Assembly (NCBI RefSeq): GCF_002127585.1
Contig: NZ_NEGZ01000052.1
Location: forward strand, 1-64,000
Source of the DNA: Janthinobacterium sp. GW458P
GTDB lineage: Bacteria; Pseudomonadota; Gammaproteobacteria; Burkholderiales; Burkholderiaceae_D
Length of the DNA stretch: 64,000 bases
Reading direction: 5' to 3'
The notes under the pieces were generated by a model. The model was given only the letters and a program-made list of their open reading frames with translations. It made no database searches and was not told where the DNA came from. The translations under genes were made by a program, and so were the position numbers. Below are positions 45,335 to 54,017 of the stretch, one piece after another; position 1 is the stretch's first letter; every line of letters begins with the position of its first letter.

Positions 45335-46512
45335 GTACGTCCCCAGGCGGCCGGCGCATGCGCGCGGCGCGCCAGCAGGAATACGCCCACGGCGCCGCAG
45401 CCGATGGCAAAGCCGGCCAACATCAGCATTTCCTGCACGCCATAGCGCCACGGCGCGCCGGCCAGCCAGTATTTCGTTTGCAATTGCAGATAGTGCGTGA
45501 GCGGCAAGGCTTCCGCCCAGGCGCGCGCGGGCGCCGGCATGGCCATCAGGGGAAAAGCCTGGCCCGCGAAGGCGAAGGCCGGCGCCGTAATAAATGCCGC
45601 GCCCGACAGGGCCAGGCGCAGGGACAGCGTGGCGGCGATGAGCAGGGTCGCCAGGCCGCAATACGCGAGCACCAGCAGCAGCATGCTCAGCAGCAAGGCC
45701 GGCAGGCTGCCCGCCACGGCCCAGCCACGCGCCAGGCTGAAGAACAGCAGATACAGCAGCGCCAGCGCGCAGTAGGCGATCACGGGAAACAGCAGCTTGG
45801 CAAGCACGGCGCGCAGCCAGCTGCCACGGGCCGAGGCCAGCCATTGCGGCACCGTGCCGTCGCGCAACTCGCGTCCGATGCTCGTGACGACGGCGACGAC
45901 GATGAAAATCTGCAGCATGGCCGGCATCAGGGCCAGGGTCAGAAATGCTTCATAGCTGGTGTTTTCATTGTATAAACTGTTCAGCGTCGTGCGTATCGGT
46001 TCGAAGTGGGCCGCCGCCTGCACGCCCGACATGCCCTTCTTGGCACGCGCCGTCATCTCGATGCCGGCCGACAAGGTCGTGCTCACCGTGCGCACGTCGC
46101 GCAGCAGGGCGCCCGCGTGCGAGGAAAACTGCGCGTTGTACAGCCATTGCACGGTGGCTTGCCGGCCGCCCAGCAGTTTCTGTTCGAAATCGTTCGGGAT
46201 CAGCAGATAGCCGAACGCCGTGCGCTCGCGCAAGCGATGCAGCGCTTCGTCGCTGGACGCCACTTTCGCCGCCACTTCGATGCCGGGCGAGGCGTCGAGC
46301 CAGCGCGTGAGCTGGCGCGACAGGGTGGAGTTATCATTATCGATGACGACGATGGGCAAGTCGCGCGCGATGCCGGCGGAAAACACCAGCCACAACATGC
46401 CGCACAGCACGACGGGAATCCAGCTGAGCATGCCCAAGTCCCAGACATCGCCGCGCAGCCGCCGCCACTCGCGCGCCAGCGCCGACACCGGCCCTTTATC
46501 CGCTTCGTTCAT
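45331..46512 (-). CDS. ABC-2 type exporter permease (first of two)
   Basis: A 393-residue paralogue of the downstream permease with the same plan: a first helix (MLSWIPVVLCGMLWLVFSAGI), a periplasmic domain beginning LPIVVIDNDNSTLSRQLTRWLD, and a C-terminal block of about five helices with FAGQAFPLMAMPAPARAWAEALPLTHYL. It starts 6 bp after the HlyD-family gene. Neither permease carries a fused nucleotide-binding domain. Confidence 0.85.
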   Translation of the reverse strand: MNEADKGPVSALAREWRRLRGDVWDLGMLSWIPVVLCGMLWLVFSAGIARDLPIVVIDNDNSTLSRQLTRWLDASPGIEVAAKVASSDEALHRLRERTAFGYLLIPNDFEQKLLGGRQATVQWLYNAQFSSHAGALLRDVRTVSTTLSAGIEMTARAKKGMSGVQAAAHFEPIRTTLNSLYNENTSYEAFLTLALMPAMLQIFIVVAVVTSIGRELRDGTVPQWLASARGSWLRAVLAKLLFPVIAYCALALLYLLFFSLARGWAVAGSLPALLLSMLLLVLAYCGLATLLIAATLSLRLALSGAAFITAPAFAFAGQAFPLMAMPAPARAWAEALPLTHYLQLQTKYWLAGAPWRYGVQEMLMLAGFAIGCGAVGVFLLARRAHAPAAWGRT

Positions 46513-46518
46513 CGCGTA

Positions 46519-47493
46519 TCAGAGCGGTGGAAACACGACCGACATGCCCGGACGCAAGCCCTCGACCTTGATGGCGGGACGCAGCCGGATTTCAAACGTG
46601 CGCAAGTCCGTGCCGCCCGGGCGCGCCGCGCGCCACGTGGCGAAATCGGGCAGCACGGCCACGGAACTGACCTTGAAGCTCACTTGCTGTTTCAAAGCCG
46701 GCACATTCGCCGTGTGCGTGCTGCCCATGGCAAACGCGGCCATTTCATCTTCGCGCACCTGCAGCACGGCCCAGGCGTCGTCGAGGTTCACCAAGGTAAT
46801 TACGGGAAAGCCTTGCGGCGCCAGTTCGCCCGGCTGTATCTGGATCTTGCTGACCTGCCCGGTCACGGGCGCAGCGATCTTCGTTTCCACCAGGGCGATC
46901 TGCGCTTCCGTCAGCACGGCGCCCACCTGGCGCGCCTGGGCGGCGGCGGCCGTCTTGTCTTCCGGACGGGCGCCCTTTTGCGCCATATCAAACTGGGCGC
47001 GAGCCGCTTGCGCCAGCTGGTCGGCGGCGCGCCACTGCGCTTGCGCCTCGTCGCGTTTCTGCTGGGCAATCACGCCTTGCTCGTACATATTGTTGACGCG
47101 GGTGTACGTAGTCTTGGCGATATTCGCGCCCGTTTGCGCCCGCTCCCAGTTGGCTTTCGCGGCGGCAATTTCTTCCGGACGCGCGCCCGCTTGCGCCTTT
47201 TGCGCCACGGCGTCGGCTGCCTGCGTGGCCGCCGTCGCTTGGGCGATCTTCGCGTCCACTTCCGGGCTCGTCAGCTGGAACAGCACTTGCCCCTTTTGCA
47301 CGTTCTGGCCCAGCCTGATGTACAGCTCGCCCACCCTGCCCGGCACTTTCGACGAGACATTGACTTCCTGCGCATCCATCTGCCCCTGCAAAGGCAGGCG
47401 CTGCGGCTGGAATGCCTGGTACAAGCCCCAGCCCACGAAGGCCAGGACGATGATCGCGGCGACTATGGCCAAGGGTTTTTTGGAGGTGCTCAT
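46519..47493 (-). CDS. HlyD-family membrane fusion protein
   Basis: A 324-residue periplasmic adaptor anchored by one N-terminal helix (IVAAIIVLAFVGWGLY). The lipoyl/barrel-sandwich halves are seen in VSSKVPGRVGELYIRLGQNVQKGQVLFQL and ETKIAAPVTGQVSKIQIQPGE, with a long coiled-coil hairpin between them containing two GARPE repeats. It bridges the permeases to the TolC-type channel encoded 2 bp upstream. Confidence 0.9.
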   Translation of the reverse strand: MSTSKKPLAIVAAIIVLAFVGWGLYQAFQPQRLPLQGQMDAQEVNVSSKVPGRVGELYIRLGQNVQKGQVLFQLTSPEVDAKIAQATAATQAADAVAQKAQAGARPEEIAAAKANWERAQTGANIAKTTYTRVNNMYEQGVIAQQKRDEAQAQWRAADQLAQAARAQFDMAQKGARPEDKTAAAAQARQVGAVLTEAQIALVETKIAAPVTGQVSKIQIQPGELAPQGFPVITLVNLDDAWAVLQVREDEMAAFAMGSTHTANVPALKQQVSFKVSSVAVLPDFATWRAARPGGTDLRTFEIRLRPAIKVEGLRPGMSVVFPPL

Positions 47494-47495
47494 TA

Positions 47496-48923
47496 TTATT
47501 TGTCCACAGGTAATTGGATGTCGGCCGCGGCCGCCAGACTGCCCAGGCGCTGCGTCTCGCCCGTCGCTTCCAGCAATTGCGCCAGCCCCATCACATAGTT
47601 ATAGGCCGTTTGCGCGCGCTGGGTCTCGACCTTGGCCAGGTTCAGGCGCGCGTCGACCACTTCCAGCGACGTCACTTGCCCTTGCTGGAAAGCAACCGTT
47701 TGCAAACGGATATTTTCGCGCGCCAGCTCCACCGACGAGGCCGTGGACAGGTACTGGATGCGGGCGTTTTCCAGCGCGCGCCAGTTCTTTTCGATCAGGG
47801 TGGGAATGTCGCGCTCGGCCTGGCGCGCCACCACTTCCACGCGTTCCTGGTCCAGCTTGGCTGCGGCGATCATCTTGCCCGCGTTGATGCGGTGCACGAG
47901 CGGTACTGCCACGACGAGGCCGATGGCCCAGTTCGAGCGCACGAGTTTTTCGTTGCCGCGATTCAAATTGTAGTTACCGATGGCAAAGACGGTGGGCGCG
48001 TATTCCTTGCCATGCAGCTTCAAGGCTTGCTCGGCCTGCACGCGCTTGCTGTCGATCTTTTTCCAGTTCGCATTTTCCCGCATGCCCGTGCTGATGAACG
48101 ACTGCAAGGTGCCTACCGGCAAGCTGTTGACGAACAGGGGCGTGCTGGGCCGCACTTGCGTATTGACGGCGAGCAAGCGGTCGAGCGCCACTTGCGCGAT
48201 TTCCTCGTCGCTGCGCGCCTGCGCCTCGTCGCTGCGCGCGCTGTCGAGGGCCACGTCGGCGCGCAGGCGTTCCGCGCGCGAAATCAGGCCGCCCTTTTCC
48301 AGCCTGGCCGCGTCGCGCTGGTGCTGCGTCACGCCGGCCGTCACGTCGGCCCGCACGGCCACCACCCGCTTGGCCAGCAGCAACTGGAAATAGCGCTGCG
48401 CCACCAGGGTGGCCAGCTGCTCTTCCGCTTCCGTGCGCTCGGCCTGCGCGGCCAGGGTCAGGCTCGACGCGAGGCCCTTGACGGCGTCCAGGCGCCCGCC
48501 CGTGTAGATGGGCCACATGCCCAGCAAGCCGAACGAGGTCAGGTCCGTCACCACTTCGCGGTTCAGGGAATTGGGAATGTGCGGCGTGGGCAAGCCGGGA
48601 ATCGGCGGCAGCACGGATTCGATGCCGCCCACCACGCCGGACAAGCCGCTCGTATCGATGTTCAGGTCGGTCGACAGGCGGCCGCGAAACGCCGTCAAGT
48701 CCACGGAGGGGCCGTCGATATTCGACAGCGCCTCGGCTTTGAGGGTTTTGGCGCGCACGTCGAGGGCCGCGCCCTGCACGGCGCCCGAAGCCGCGGCCGC
48801 CTGCTGCAACGCTTCGTTGAAACTCAAAGGCGCGCCGGCCGGCAACTGCGCCTGGGCCTGCAGCGCCGGCAGTAATACAGCCAGCGCGCCAGCCAAAAAT
48901 AAATGTCCTTGCAATCTGCCCAT
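47496..48923 (-). CDS. TolC-family outer-membrane efflux protein
   Basis: A 475-residue outer-membrane channel protein with a signal peptide (LFLAGALAVLLPALQAQAQ). Two repeated helical halves contain the typical LSFNEALQQA and RYFQLLLAKR ... NVRLQTVAFQQGQVTSLEVVDARLNLAKVETQRAQTAYNYV patterns, the last kept here as separate pieces of one stretch. It is the first gene of the exporter operon. The ATG at 48923 is taken; a GTG at 48956 would add 11 residues before the signal peptide. Confidence 0.88.
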   Translation of the reverse strand: MGRLQGHLFLAGALAVLLPALQAQAQLPAGAPLSFNEALQQAAAASGAVQGAALDVRAKTLKAEALSNIDGPSVDLTAFRGRLSTDLNIDTSGLSGVVGGIESVLPPIPGLPTPHIPNSLNREVVTDLTSFGLLGMWPIYTGGRLDAVKGLASSLTLAAQAERTEAEEQLATLVAQRYFQLLLAKRVVAVRADVTAGVTQHQRDAARLEKGGLISRAERLRADVALDSARSDEAQARSDEEIAQVALDRLLAVNTQVRPSTPLFVNSLPVGTLQSFISTGMRENANWKKIDSKRVQAEQALKLHGKEYAPTVFAIGNYNLNRGNEKLVRSNWAIGLVVAVPLVHRINAGKMIAAAKLDQERVEVVARQAERDIPTLIEKNWRALENARIQYLSTASSVELARENIRLQTVAFQQGQVTSLEVVDARLNLAKVETQRAQTAYNYVMGLAQLLEATGETQRLGSLAAAADIQLPVDK

Positions 48924-49045
48924 GTAGCGTCCAGTCAATGAATGAGGGGAAAGCACGGGGTTGCCATGTTTATACTTTCACAATAGCAATTATATCTACG
49001 AATGTCTATTCCAGCCTGCACTATTGGTTACTGCGGCCGGCACGC

Positions 49046-49079
49046 AAAAACGGGCGCCGCTTGCGGGGCGCCCGTTTTC
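49046..49079. terminator. Bidirectional intrinsic terminator
   Basis: ACGGGCGCC and GGCGCCCGT form a 9-bp stem with an eight-base loop (49050-49075). An A-run precedes it and TTTT follows it, so it can work on both strands. It lies just after the stop of the 67-aa gene on the minus strand. Confidence 0.75.
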
Positions 49080-49100
49080 CTCAGGGAAACGGCTGGCGAC

Positions 49101-49304
49101 TTACTTCTTGGCCTTCTTACCGCCCTTCTCCTTTTCCTTTTCAAACACGGCAAAGAACTCGGACGCCCTATTGCGGATGGCGCGGCCGATATTCGCGTAA
49201 TCGTATTCGTTCAGCCTGGCCAGCGACACGCGGCCCGACGGATGCGTGGTACCGAAGCCCCGGCCAGGTGTTCTGTTGAGTTCGCCTTGCGTTTCATCAA
49301 CCAT
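49101..49304 (-). CDS. Small basic hypothetical protein
   Basis: A 67-residue protein with an RVSLARLNEYDYANIGRAIRNRASEFFAVFEKEKEK region and a Lys-rich end (GGKKAKK). No family recognised. The start is taken at the ATG at 49304; a TTG at 49313 is possible. The start codon lies inside an 18-bp perfect palindrome. A strong terminator follows 22 bp downstream, which supports a real transcript. Nucleic-acid binding would fit the charge but is not shown. Confidence 0.5.
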   Translation of the reverse strand: MVDETQGELNRTPGRGFGTTHPSGRVSLARLNEYDYANIGRAIRNRASEFFAVFEKEKEKGGKKAKK

Positions 49305-49318
49305 CTTGCGCAAGATGG
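49301..49318. promoter_or_regulatory. 18-bp perfect palindrome over the start of the 67-aa gene
   Basis: CCATCTTGCGCAAGATGG is its own reverse complement and includes the start codon of the minus-strand gene. As RNA it would hide the start in a hairpin; as DNA it could be an operator. Confidence 0.5.
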
Positions 49319-49350
49319 AAGTGATGCTTTGACACCGATCAACAAAACCA

Positions 49351-50214
49351 TTAGTAATGATTTGAACGATACCAAAGCGCCTTGCGCGCCAGCGGCGTTT
49401 CCTCCGGCAAGTCGGGATTGGCCAGGTCCAGCACGTGCCGATGGGGCAAGCTCAAGCCATCGGCCAGGCGGCCGAAATGGCGCTGGAACAGTTGCGCGAA
49501 GCTGCCATCGGCCAGCATGGTTTCCAGTCCGGTCTCGATATGCCGGGCCAGTTCCGGCCGGTGCTTGCCGACAAAAAAGTACAGGGCCGCCGGATAGCGG
49601 ATGACCAGGTGGGCGTCGAGCGCCAGCGGCAGCCGCGCATGGCTGGCCAGCTCGCTTTGCGCCTCGATCACGGAACGGGGGAAGTAATCGATGCGGCCCG
49701 CCGCCAGCTGCTGGAACAGGCCTTCGTAGGTACTCGAAGTATCGAGGCGCAAACCGTTCGCCTGCAGGATGGCGGAGTCGGGCCAGTCGCGCATCTGCCC
49801 GGCAGACAGCCGCGCCAGGCCGGCGATGCTGCGCACGCCGCGCAGCAGGTCCGGCTGGCGCGCCTGGATCAGGGCCACGCGCCAGCCGATCAGGCCACGG
49901 TCGATGGGTATGCGTACCGGCAACAATTGCCTTTCGCGCGCGCGGCTCGTCATGGCCCAGACCACATCGACGCTGCCCGACGCCGCGGCGATTTCCTGCA
50001 TGGCGCGCGTCTGCACCATGCGCAGCGCGGAGCGGCGCAAGGCATAAGAGTGGCCCGACCGTGCCAGCGCCTGTTGCAGCAAGGCCGTCACATAGGCTTG
50101 CTGCGGATCATCGAGCGCCTGGTGGCGCGGATACACGAGCGGCAGCAAAGAAGCGCCGGCGGCCGCGCCAAACGGCCACAGACAGGCAAGCATGAGCACG
50201 GGACGGCGCCGCAT
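49351..50214 (-). CDS. Periplasmic solute-binding-like protein (SBP family 3 type)
   Basis: A 287-residue protein with a short signal peptide (MLACLWPFGAAAGA). The mature protein has the two-lobe layout of amino-acid-type binding proteins, with YVTALLQQALARSGHSY at the start and ETGLETMLADGSFAQLFQRHFG near the end. No permease or ATPase genes are adjacent, so it is an orphan binding protein or sensor-type protein. The ligand is unknown. Confidence 0.75.
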   Translation of the reverse strand: MRRRPVLMLACLWPFGAAAGASLLPLVYPRHQALDDPQQAYVTALLQQALARSGHSYALRRSALRMVQTRAMQEIAAASGSVDVVWAMTSRARERQLLPVRIPIDRGLIGWRVALIQARQPDLLRGVRSIAGLARLSAGQMRDWPDSAILQANGLRLDTSSTYEGLFQQLAAGRIDYFPRSVIEAQSELASHARLPLALDAHLVIRYPAALYFFVGKHRPELARHIETGLETMLADGSFAQLFQRHFGRLADGLSLPHRHVLDLANPDLPEETPLARKALWYRSNHY

Positions 50215-50351
50215 GGCCCCTCCTTTCCAGCGCGTTCATCAGCGTTCTTATCAGAATGACAGTATCACGCAGCAGACTACGCTTGTCGACTGGAATGTGG
50301 AAACTGTATGCAAAACAACACTGGTTTCAGGCTGGCCAGATGGGACGGGAA

Positions 50352-50365
50352 TTAATCCAGATCAA
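50352..50365. promoter_or_regulatory. Candidate FNR box upstream of the HMA-like gene
   Basis: TTAATCCAGATCAA differs from the FNR consensus TTGAT-N4-ATCAA at a single position. It is centred ~105 bp before the ATG at 50464, in an AT-rich segment that should carry the promoter. Confidence 0.6.
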
Positions 50366-50463
50366 TAAAACCGCAAATAAAAAATAAATCTTGCGTGCTG
50401 CTCTGGACGACATGCGCGGCCCTCGCCTACGCTGTTTTTTTATCTGAAAAACAAGAGGACCCC

Positions 50464-50727
50464 ATGCAGACAGCGCGCTTGAATATTATTGGAATGGATC
50501 ACGAAGGCTGCGCCGACAGATTGACGGGCGCGCTCGAAGCCGTCACCGGCGTGGCCACCGTCTGCGTCTCGCTGGCCCGCCACGGCGCCACGGTGCAATT
50601 TGACGAGCGGCTGGCCAGCCAGGCGCGTTTGCTGGCAGCCGTCAACGACGCCGGCTTCATGGGCGAAGCGTCCGACGAGGAACAACTGCCCTCGTGCAGC
50701 GGCGCCTGCGGCCACTGCCGCCACTGA
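50464..50727 (+). CDS. Small HMA-fold protein with altered metal motif
   Basis: An 87-residue cytoplasmic protein of the heavy-metal-associated (ferredoxin-like) fold: LNIIGMDHEGCADRLTGALEAVTGVATVCVSLARHGATVQFDERLA. The usual GMxCxxC is here GMDHEGC, so the first Cys is replaced by His. A Cys/His-rich tail (CSGACGHCRH) may supply other ligands. The start has AGAGGA upstream. The metal, if any, is unknown. It converges with ubiT. Confidence 0.75.
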   Translation: MQTARLNIIGMDHEGCADRLTGALEAVTGVATVCVSLARHGATVQFDERLASQARLLAAVNDAGFMGEASDEEQLPSCSGACGHCRH

Positions 50728-50750
50728 GCGCGCTGCCGGCAACTCCCCGC

Positions 50751-51290
50751 TCAGCCTCCGCGCGCGCCCCGGTCGCGCAGATGCGCCAGCACCCGGCGCG
50801 GTCCCAGCGCCTGCAGGTCGAACGGCGGCAGCTCGATGGCGTCGAGCGTGTTCTTGAACAGCAGACCCAGTTCCGTATCGCCTTCCAGGCTCAGACGGCG
50901 GCTGAAAAACAGGGTGTCGGGATCTTCCTGGCGCCGCGCCAGCAGCATCAGATCATGCACGCTGGCGGCGATGCACAGGTCGGGCACGTCGACATAGCGC
51001 TCGGCCACGAACACCGTGCCCTGCCACTCGAAATCGAAGGCGATCCCCGCGTCCAGCAGGCGCAAACGCAAGGTGCGTCCTTCCAGGCTGCAGCGCACGT
51101 CATCGGGCAATTGCGGCGCCAGCAGGCGGTTCAAGCCCTGCACGAACAGCCACGAGGCGGGATATGGCGGCAGCTTGGACAGCAGTTCGGCCAGCGGTTC
51201 GGGCAGCCGGTACGACACGGCGGGCTTGCTCATGCCGGGTTTGGCCGGAACCGGGGACGGGACGGGCAATCTTTCCAGTTGATCTTGCAT
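50751..51290 (-). CDS. ubiT: UbiT, SCP2-domain lipid-carrier protein for anaerobic ubiquinone synthesis
   Basis: A 179-residue protein with an SCP2-like lipid-binding domain (LLAPQLPDDVRCSLEGRTLRLRLLDAGIAFDFEW, then DLCIAASVHDLMLLARRQEDPDTLFFSRRLSLEGDTELG). It is the third gene of ubiU-ubiV-ubiT, where UbiT is thought to carry ubiquinone precursors for the O2-independent hydroxylation steps. The start at 51290 begins the family-length protein; the longer upstream frame overlaps ubiV and is not used. Confidence 0.9.
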   Translation of the reverse strand: MQDQLERLPVPSPVPAKPGMSKPAVSYRLPEPLAELLSKLPPYPASWLFVQGLNRLLAPQLPDDVRCSLEGRTLRLRLLDAGIAFDFEWQGTVFVAERYVDVPDLCIAASVHDLMLLARRQEDPDTLFFSRRLSLEGDTELGLLFKNTLDAIELPPFDLQALGPRRVLAHLRDRGARGG

Positions 51291-51310
51291 GGTGCTTCCT
51301 TTCGAGGCAT

Positions 51311-52207
51311 TCAATGGGCGGCGTGCTGTTCCATGCCAGGCTGGCCATGCCAGTAGCCGTCGCAGGCGCCGGCAGGCTGGCAGGCTGCCAGCTGGGCCTG
51401 GGCACCCACGCCGCTGACCTGGCCGCGCCGGGCGCGGTCGAAGATGGCGATGACTTGTTCCGTGTGCATGGCCTGCGGGCTGATGCGCGCCACCGCCACG
51501 CCCATGTCGCGCATGGCGTCGAGTTCGCGCACCAGGTTGTAGACGAGCGCCGACTGCGTCTGCGTGCCGTTGAGCACAAGGAACGGCACTTCGTCGCGCG
51601 TGCGCAGCAGCAGGCCGTCCGGCTCTTCCAGGCAACTGTAGCCGCAATCGTCCTTCGGCAGGTTGCGGTTGCGCGCCGTGAAGCAGCGCGCGGAAAACGC
51701 CAGCGGCATGCGTCCATAGGCGAACACTTCCGTCTCCAGCCCTTCCGGCTTCTGGCGCTGCATCTCGGCCAGCGCTTCCTGCCCCATTTCCAGCGGCATC
51801 ACCCAGCGCCGGGCGCCCAGGCGCGCCATCAGTTGCAGGCTGGGGCCATTGAACAGGTTCAGATGGGGGCCGGCGACGAAGGGCGCGCCCTTTTCCATGC
51901 AGTGCACGGCGCCCATGTCATTGGCCTCGACGACATAGCGGCCATTGCCCGTGATGCGGCGCAAGGTGGCCAGTTCGGCGCCCGCCTCGATCAGCGCCTG
52001 CGTCGACAGCACCACTTCCTTGCCGGCGGCGGCCAGCATGTCGGCGATATCGAGCCAGTCGGCCAGGCGCAGTTCATGCCGGCGCGAACACACGGTTTCG
52101 CCCAGGTACACGATATCGACGGCGGTGGCCGCGATCTGCTGGTAAAACTCGAAGACGGTGGCGCGCGGCCAGTAGTACAGCAAGGGGCCCAAAGATAGTT
52201 TTAGCAT
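51311..52207 (-). CDS. ubiV: UbiV, U32-peptidase-like Fe-S protein for anaerobic ubiquinone synthesis
   Basis: A 298-residue U32-family protein. Four cysteines match the [4Fe-4S] ligands known for E. coli UbiV: C40 in YLGETVC, and [18 protein letters not shown] with spacings of 13 and 4. It forms a complex with UbiU and hydroxylates ubiquinone precursors without oxygen. It lies between ubiU and ubiT. Confidence 0.92.
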   Translation of the reverse strand: MLKLSLGPLLYYWPRATVFEFYQQIAATAVDIVYLGETVCSRRHELRLADWLDIADMLAAAGKEVVLSTQALIEAGAELATLRRITGNGRYVVEANDMGAVHCMEKGAPFVAGPHLNLFNGPSLQLMARLGARRWVMPLEMGQEALAEMQRQKPEGLETEVFAYGRMPLAFSARCFTARNRNLPKDDCGYSCLEEPDGLLLRTRDEVPFLVLNGTQTQSALVYNLVRELDAMRDMGVAVARISPQAMHTEQVIAIFDRARRGQVSGVGAQAQLAACQPAGACDGYWHGQPGMEQHAAH

Positions 52208-52284
52208 GCCTTTTCCAGTATTTTTCAAGTTACAAAACCGTAGCGAGCGGCTCGCGGCGAGGCCGGGAGGCGCAGCAGGTTTTG

Positions 52285-53322
52285 CTATTTCCAGGAGCGA
52301 TGGTAGGCGCCGAGTGTGTGCTGCTGCCCCTCGGCCAGCTTGTCCATGGCCGCCATCCATCCCGGCTTGACGGCGTAGCGCGTATTGCCTTCGCGGCAGG
52401 CGTCGATCGCTTCGCGCCACACGCGCGTCACCTGGGCCACGTAGGCGGGGCTGCGCTGGCGCCCTTCGATCTTCACGGCGCGCACGCCCATGGCGATCAA
52501 TTGCGGCAGCAGCGCCAGCGTATTCAGGCTGGCCGGCTCCTCAATGGCGTAATACTCTTCGTCGTTGACTTCGAAGCGCCCCTTGCACAGGGTGGGATAG
52601 CTGGCGTTCTCGCCAGGCGCGTAGCGGTCGATCAGCACGCCGTTCAGGCGCGATTCGAGGCCGTTCGGCGTCTCCAGCCAGCGCACGGATTTCGCCGGCG
52701 AGCATACGCCATGGGTATTCGGCGCCTCGCCAGTCGCATACGACGACAGCGCGCAGCGTCCCTCGACCATCACGCACAGGCTGCCGAAGCCGAAGACCTC
52801 GATCTCGACTTCCGTCTTGCTGATCAATTGCTCGACCTGCGCCATGGACAGCACGCGCGGCAGCACGGCGCGGGCGATGCCGAAATGTTCATGGTAAAAA
52901 TTGATGGCTTCGTAGTTGGTGGCCGAGCCTTGCACGGACAGGTGCAGGCGCAGTTGCGGCTGGTGCTGGGCCGCATACGCCATCAGGCCCGGGTCGGCGA
53001 CGATCATGGCGTCGATGCCGGCCTGCGCGGCGCGGTCGATGGCGCTGCGCCACACGGCCCAGTTGTGCGGCTGCGGATAGGTGTTCAGCGCCAGCAGCAC
53101 CTTGCGTCCATACTGATGGGCGTAGCGCACGCCCTCCGCGATGGCCTTTTCGTCGAAATTGAGGCCGGCGAAATTGCGCGCATTGGTGGCGTCGCGAAAG
53201 CCCAGGTAAACGGTGTCGGCGCCATTGTCGACGGCCGCTTTCAGGGCAGGCAGGCTGCCGGCGGGACAGACCAGTTCCAGCGGTCCGGCCACGCGGGTGG
53301 CGGTGGTTGATTCAAGCATCAT
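52285..53322 (-). CDS. ubiU: UbiU, U32-peptidase-like Fe-S protein for anaerobic ubiquinone synthesis
   Basis: A 345-residue U32-family protein starting [27 protein letters not shown]. Four cysteines in [18 protein letters not shown] and TLCKGRF are spaced 7, 17 and 39, exactly the spacing of the UbiU Fe-S ligands in E. coli. It is the first gene of ubiUVT. An FNR-like box lies about 70 bp upstream. Adjacent ATGs at 53322 and 53319 are alternative starts. Confidence 0.93.
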   Translation of the reverse strand: MMLESTTATRVAGPLELVCPAGSLPALKAAVDNGADTVYLGFRDATNARNFAGLNFDEKAIAEGVRYAHQYGRKVLLALNTYPQPHNWAVWRSAIDRAAQAGIDAMIVADPGLMAYAAQHQPQLRLHLSVQGSATNYEAINFYHEHFGIARAVLPRVLSMAQVEQLISKTEVEIEVFGFGSLCVMVEGRCALSSYATGEAPNTHGVCSPAKSVRWLETPNGLESRLNGVLIDRYAPGENASYPTLCKGRFEVNDEEYYAIEEPASLNTLALLPQLIAMGVRAVKIEGRQRSPAYVAQVTRVWREAIDACREGNTRYAVKPGWMAAMDKLAEGQQHTLGAYHRSWK

Positions 53323-53383
53323 GGTGTTCTCAGTCCTGTGTCGGCTCAGGGTGCAGACTATAGCCCCGCCCGTGCCGCCCAGT

Positions 53384-53400
53384 CCTTGACGCAGGTGAAG
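53384..53400 (-). promoter_or_regulatory. FNR-like box upstream of ubiU
   Basis: Read on the minus strand it is TTCACCTGCGTCAAGGA, i.e. TTCAC-N4-GTCAA, a near match to FNR-type sites. The identical 17-mer, in the same orientation to its gene, precedes nrdD at 53909. Confidence 0.6.
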
Positions 53401-53482
53401 GAATGCATGCATGGCTGGCGCGCGTTCAACTTGCTTGACCTGGCTGTAAAATGCCCCACTTTTCCCCCTTCGATTGCCCGCC

Positions 53483-53899
53483 ATGACCCGCAAACCGCTG
53501 CTGATCTTCCTGCTTACCCTGTTCCTCACCGCGCTGCAGGTGCAGTGGGCCGGCCCGTCCGATGGCTATGACGCAGGGACCGTCTCCATGCTGTCGCCCG
53601 AAGTGCTGGGCGCGTATCCAGGCGTGCTGCTGCTGTTCCTGCTGGCCGTGTTCGCGCGCCGCCAACTGCCGCTACTGCGCCAGGCCGCCATCTGCACGGG
53701 CCTGCTGGCCGTCTACTGGCTGCTGGCGAACTACGTCACTTTCGACGCGCGCGTGGCCAGCTGGAGTACCTACTCGCCGCTGGAAATCTGGGCCCACGTG
53801 CTGCCCGCCTCCGTCGCCAGCGTCGCCGCCTGCGGCGCCGCATTCTTTTTCGCGAGCTGGCTGATCCTGCGCGAAACGCGCTGGAACAAAACCGGCTGA
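53483..53899 (+). CDS. Small integral membrane protein of unknown function
   Basis: A 138-residue protein with about four hydrophobic segments (LLIFLLTLFLTALQVQWAG; VLLLFLLAVFA; AAICTGLLAVYWLLANYVTF; SVASVAACGAAFFFASWLIL). No family recognised. It sits between the divergent ubiU and the downstream nrdD, flanked on both sides by the same FNR-like 17-mer, which hints at a low-oxygen role, but this is only positional evidence. Confidence 0.7.
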   Translation: MTRKPLLIFLLTLFLTALQVQWAGPSDGYDAGTVSMLSPEVLGAYPGVLLLFLLAVFARRQLPLLRQAAICTGLLAVYWLLANYVTFDARVASWSTYSPLEIWAHVLPASVASVAACGAAFFFASWLILRETRWNKTG

Positions 53900-53908
53900 G
53901 GTGGTTTT

Positions 53909-53925
53909 TTCACCTGCGTCAAGGA
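53909..53925 (+). promoter_or_regulatory. FNR-like box upstream of nrdD
   Basis: TTCACCTGCGTCAAGGA, the same 17-mer as before ubiU. Its centre is about 100 bp before the nrdD ATG at 54018. Confidence 0.6.
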
Positions 53926-54017
53926 TTCGTCACGCAACTGCACGCGCCCTTTGACGCCACTATATTTAGTGATTAACCTCCATGAAAACACCGCATGTTG
54001 TGTTTACTGGAGGTTTC

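Noticed and set aside
53428-53450. Second possible TTGAC-type box before the 138-aa membrane protein
   Set aside because: TTGACCTGGCTGTAA has only one recognisable half-site and is better explained as part of an ordinary promoter.
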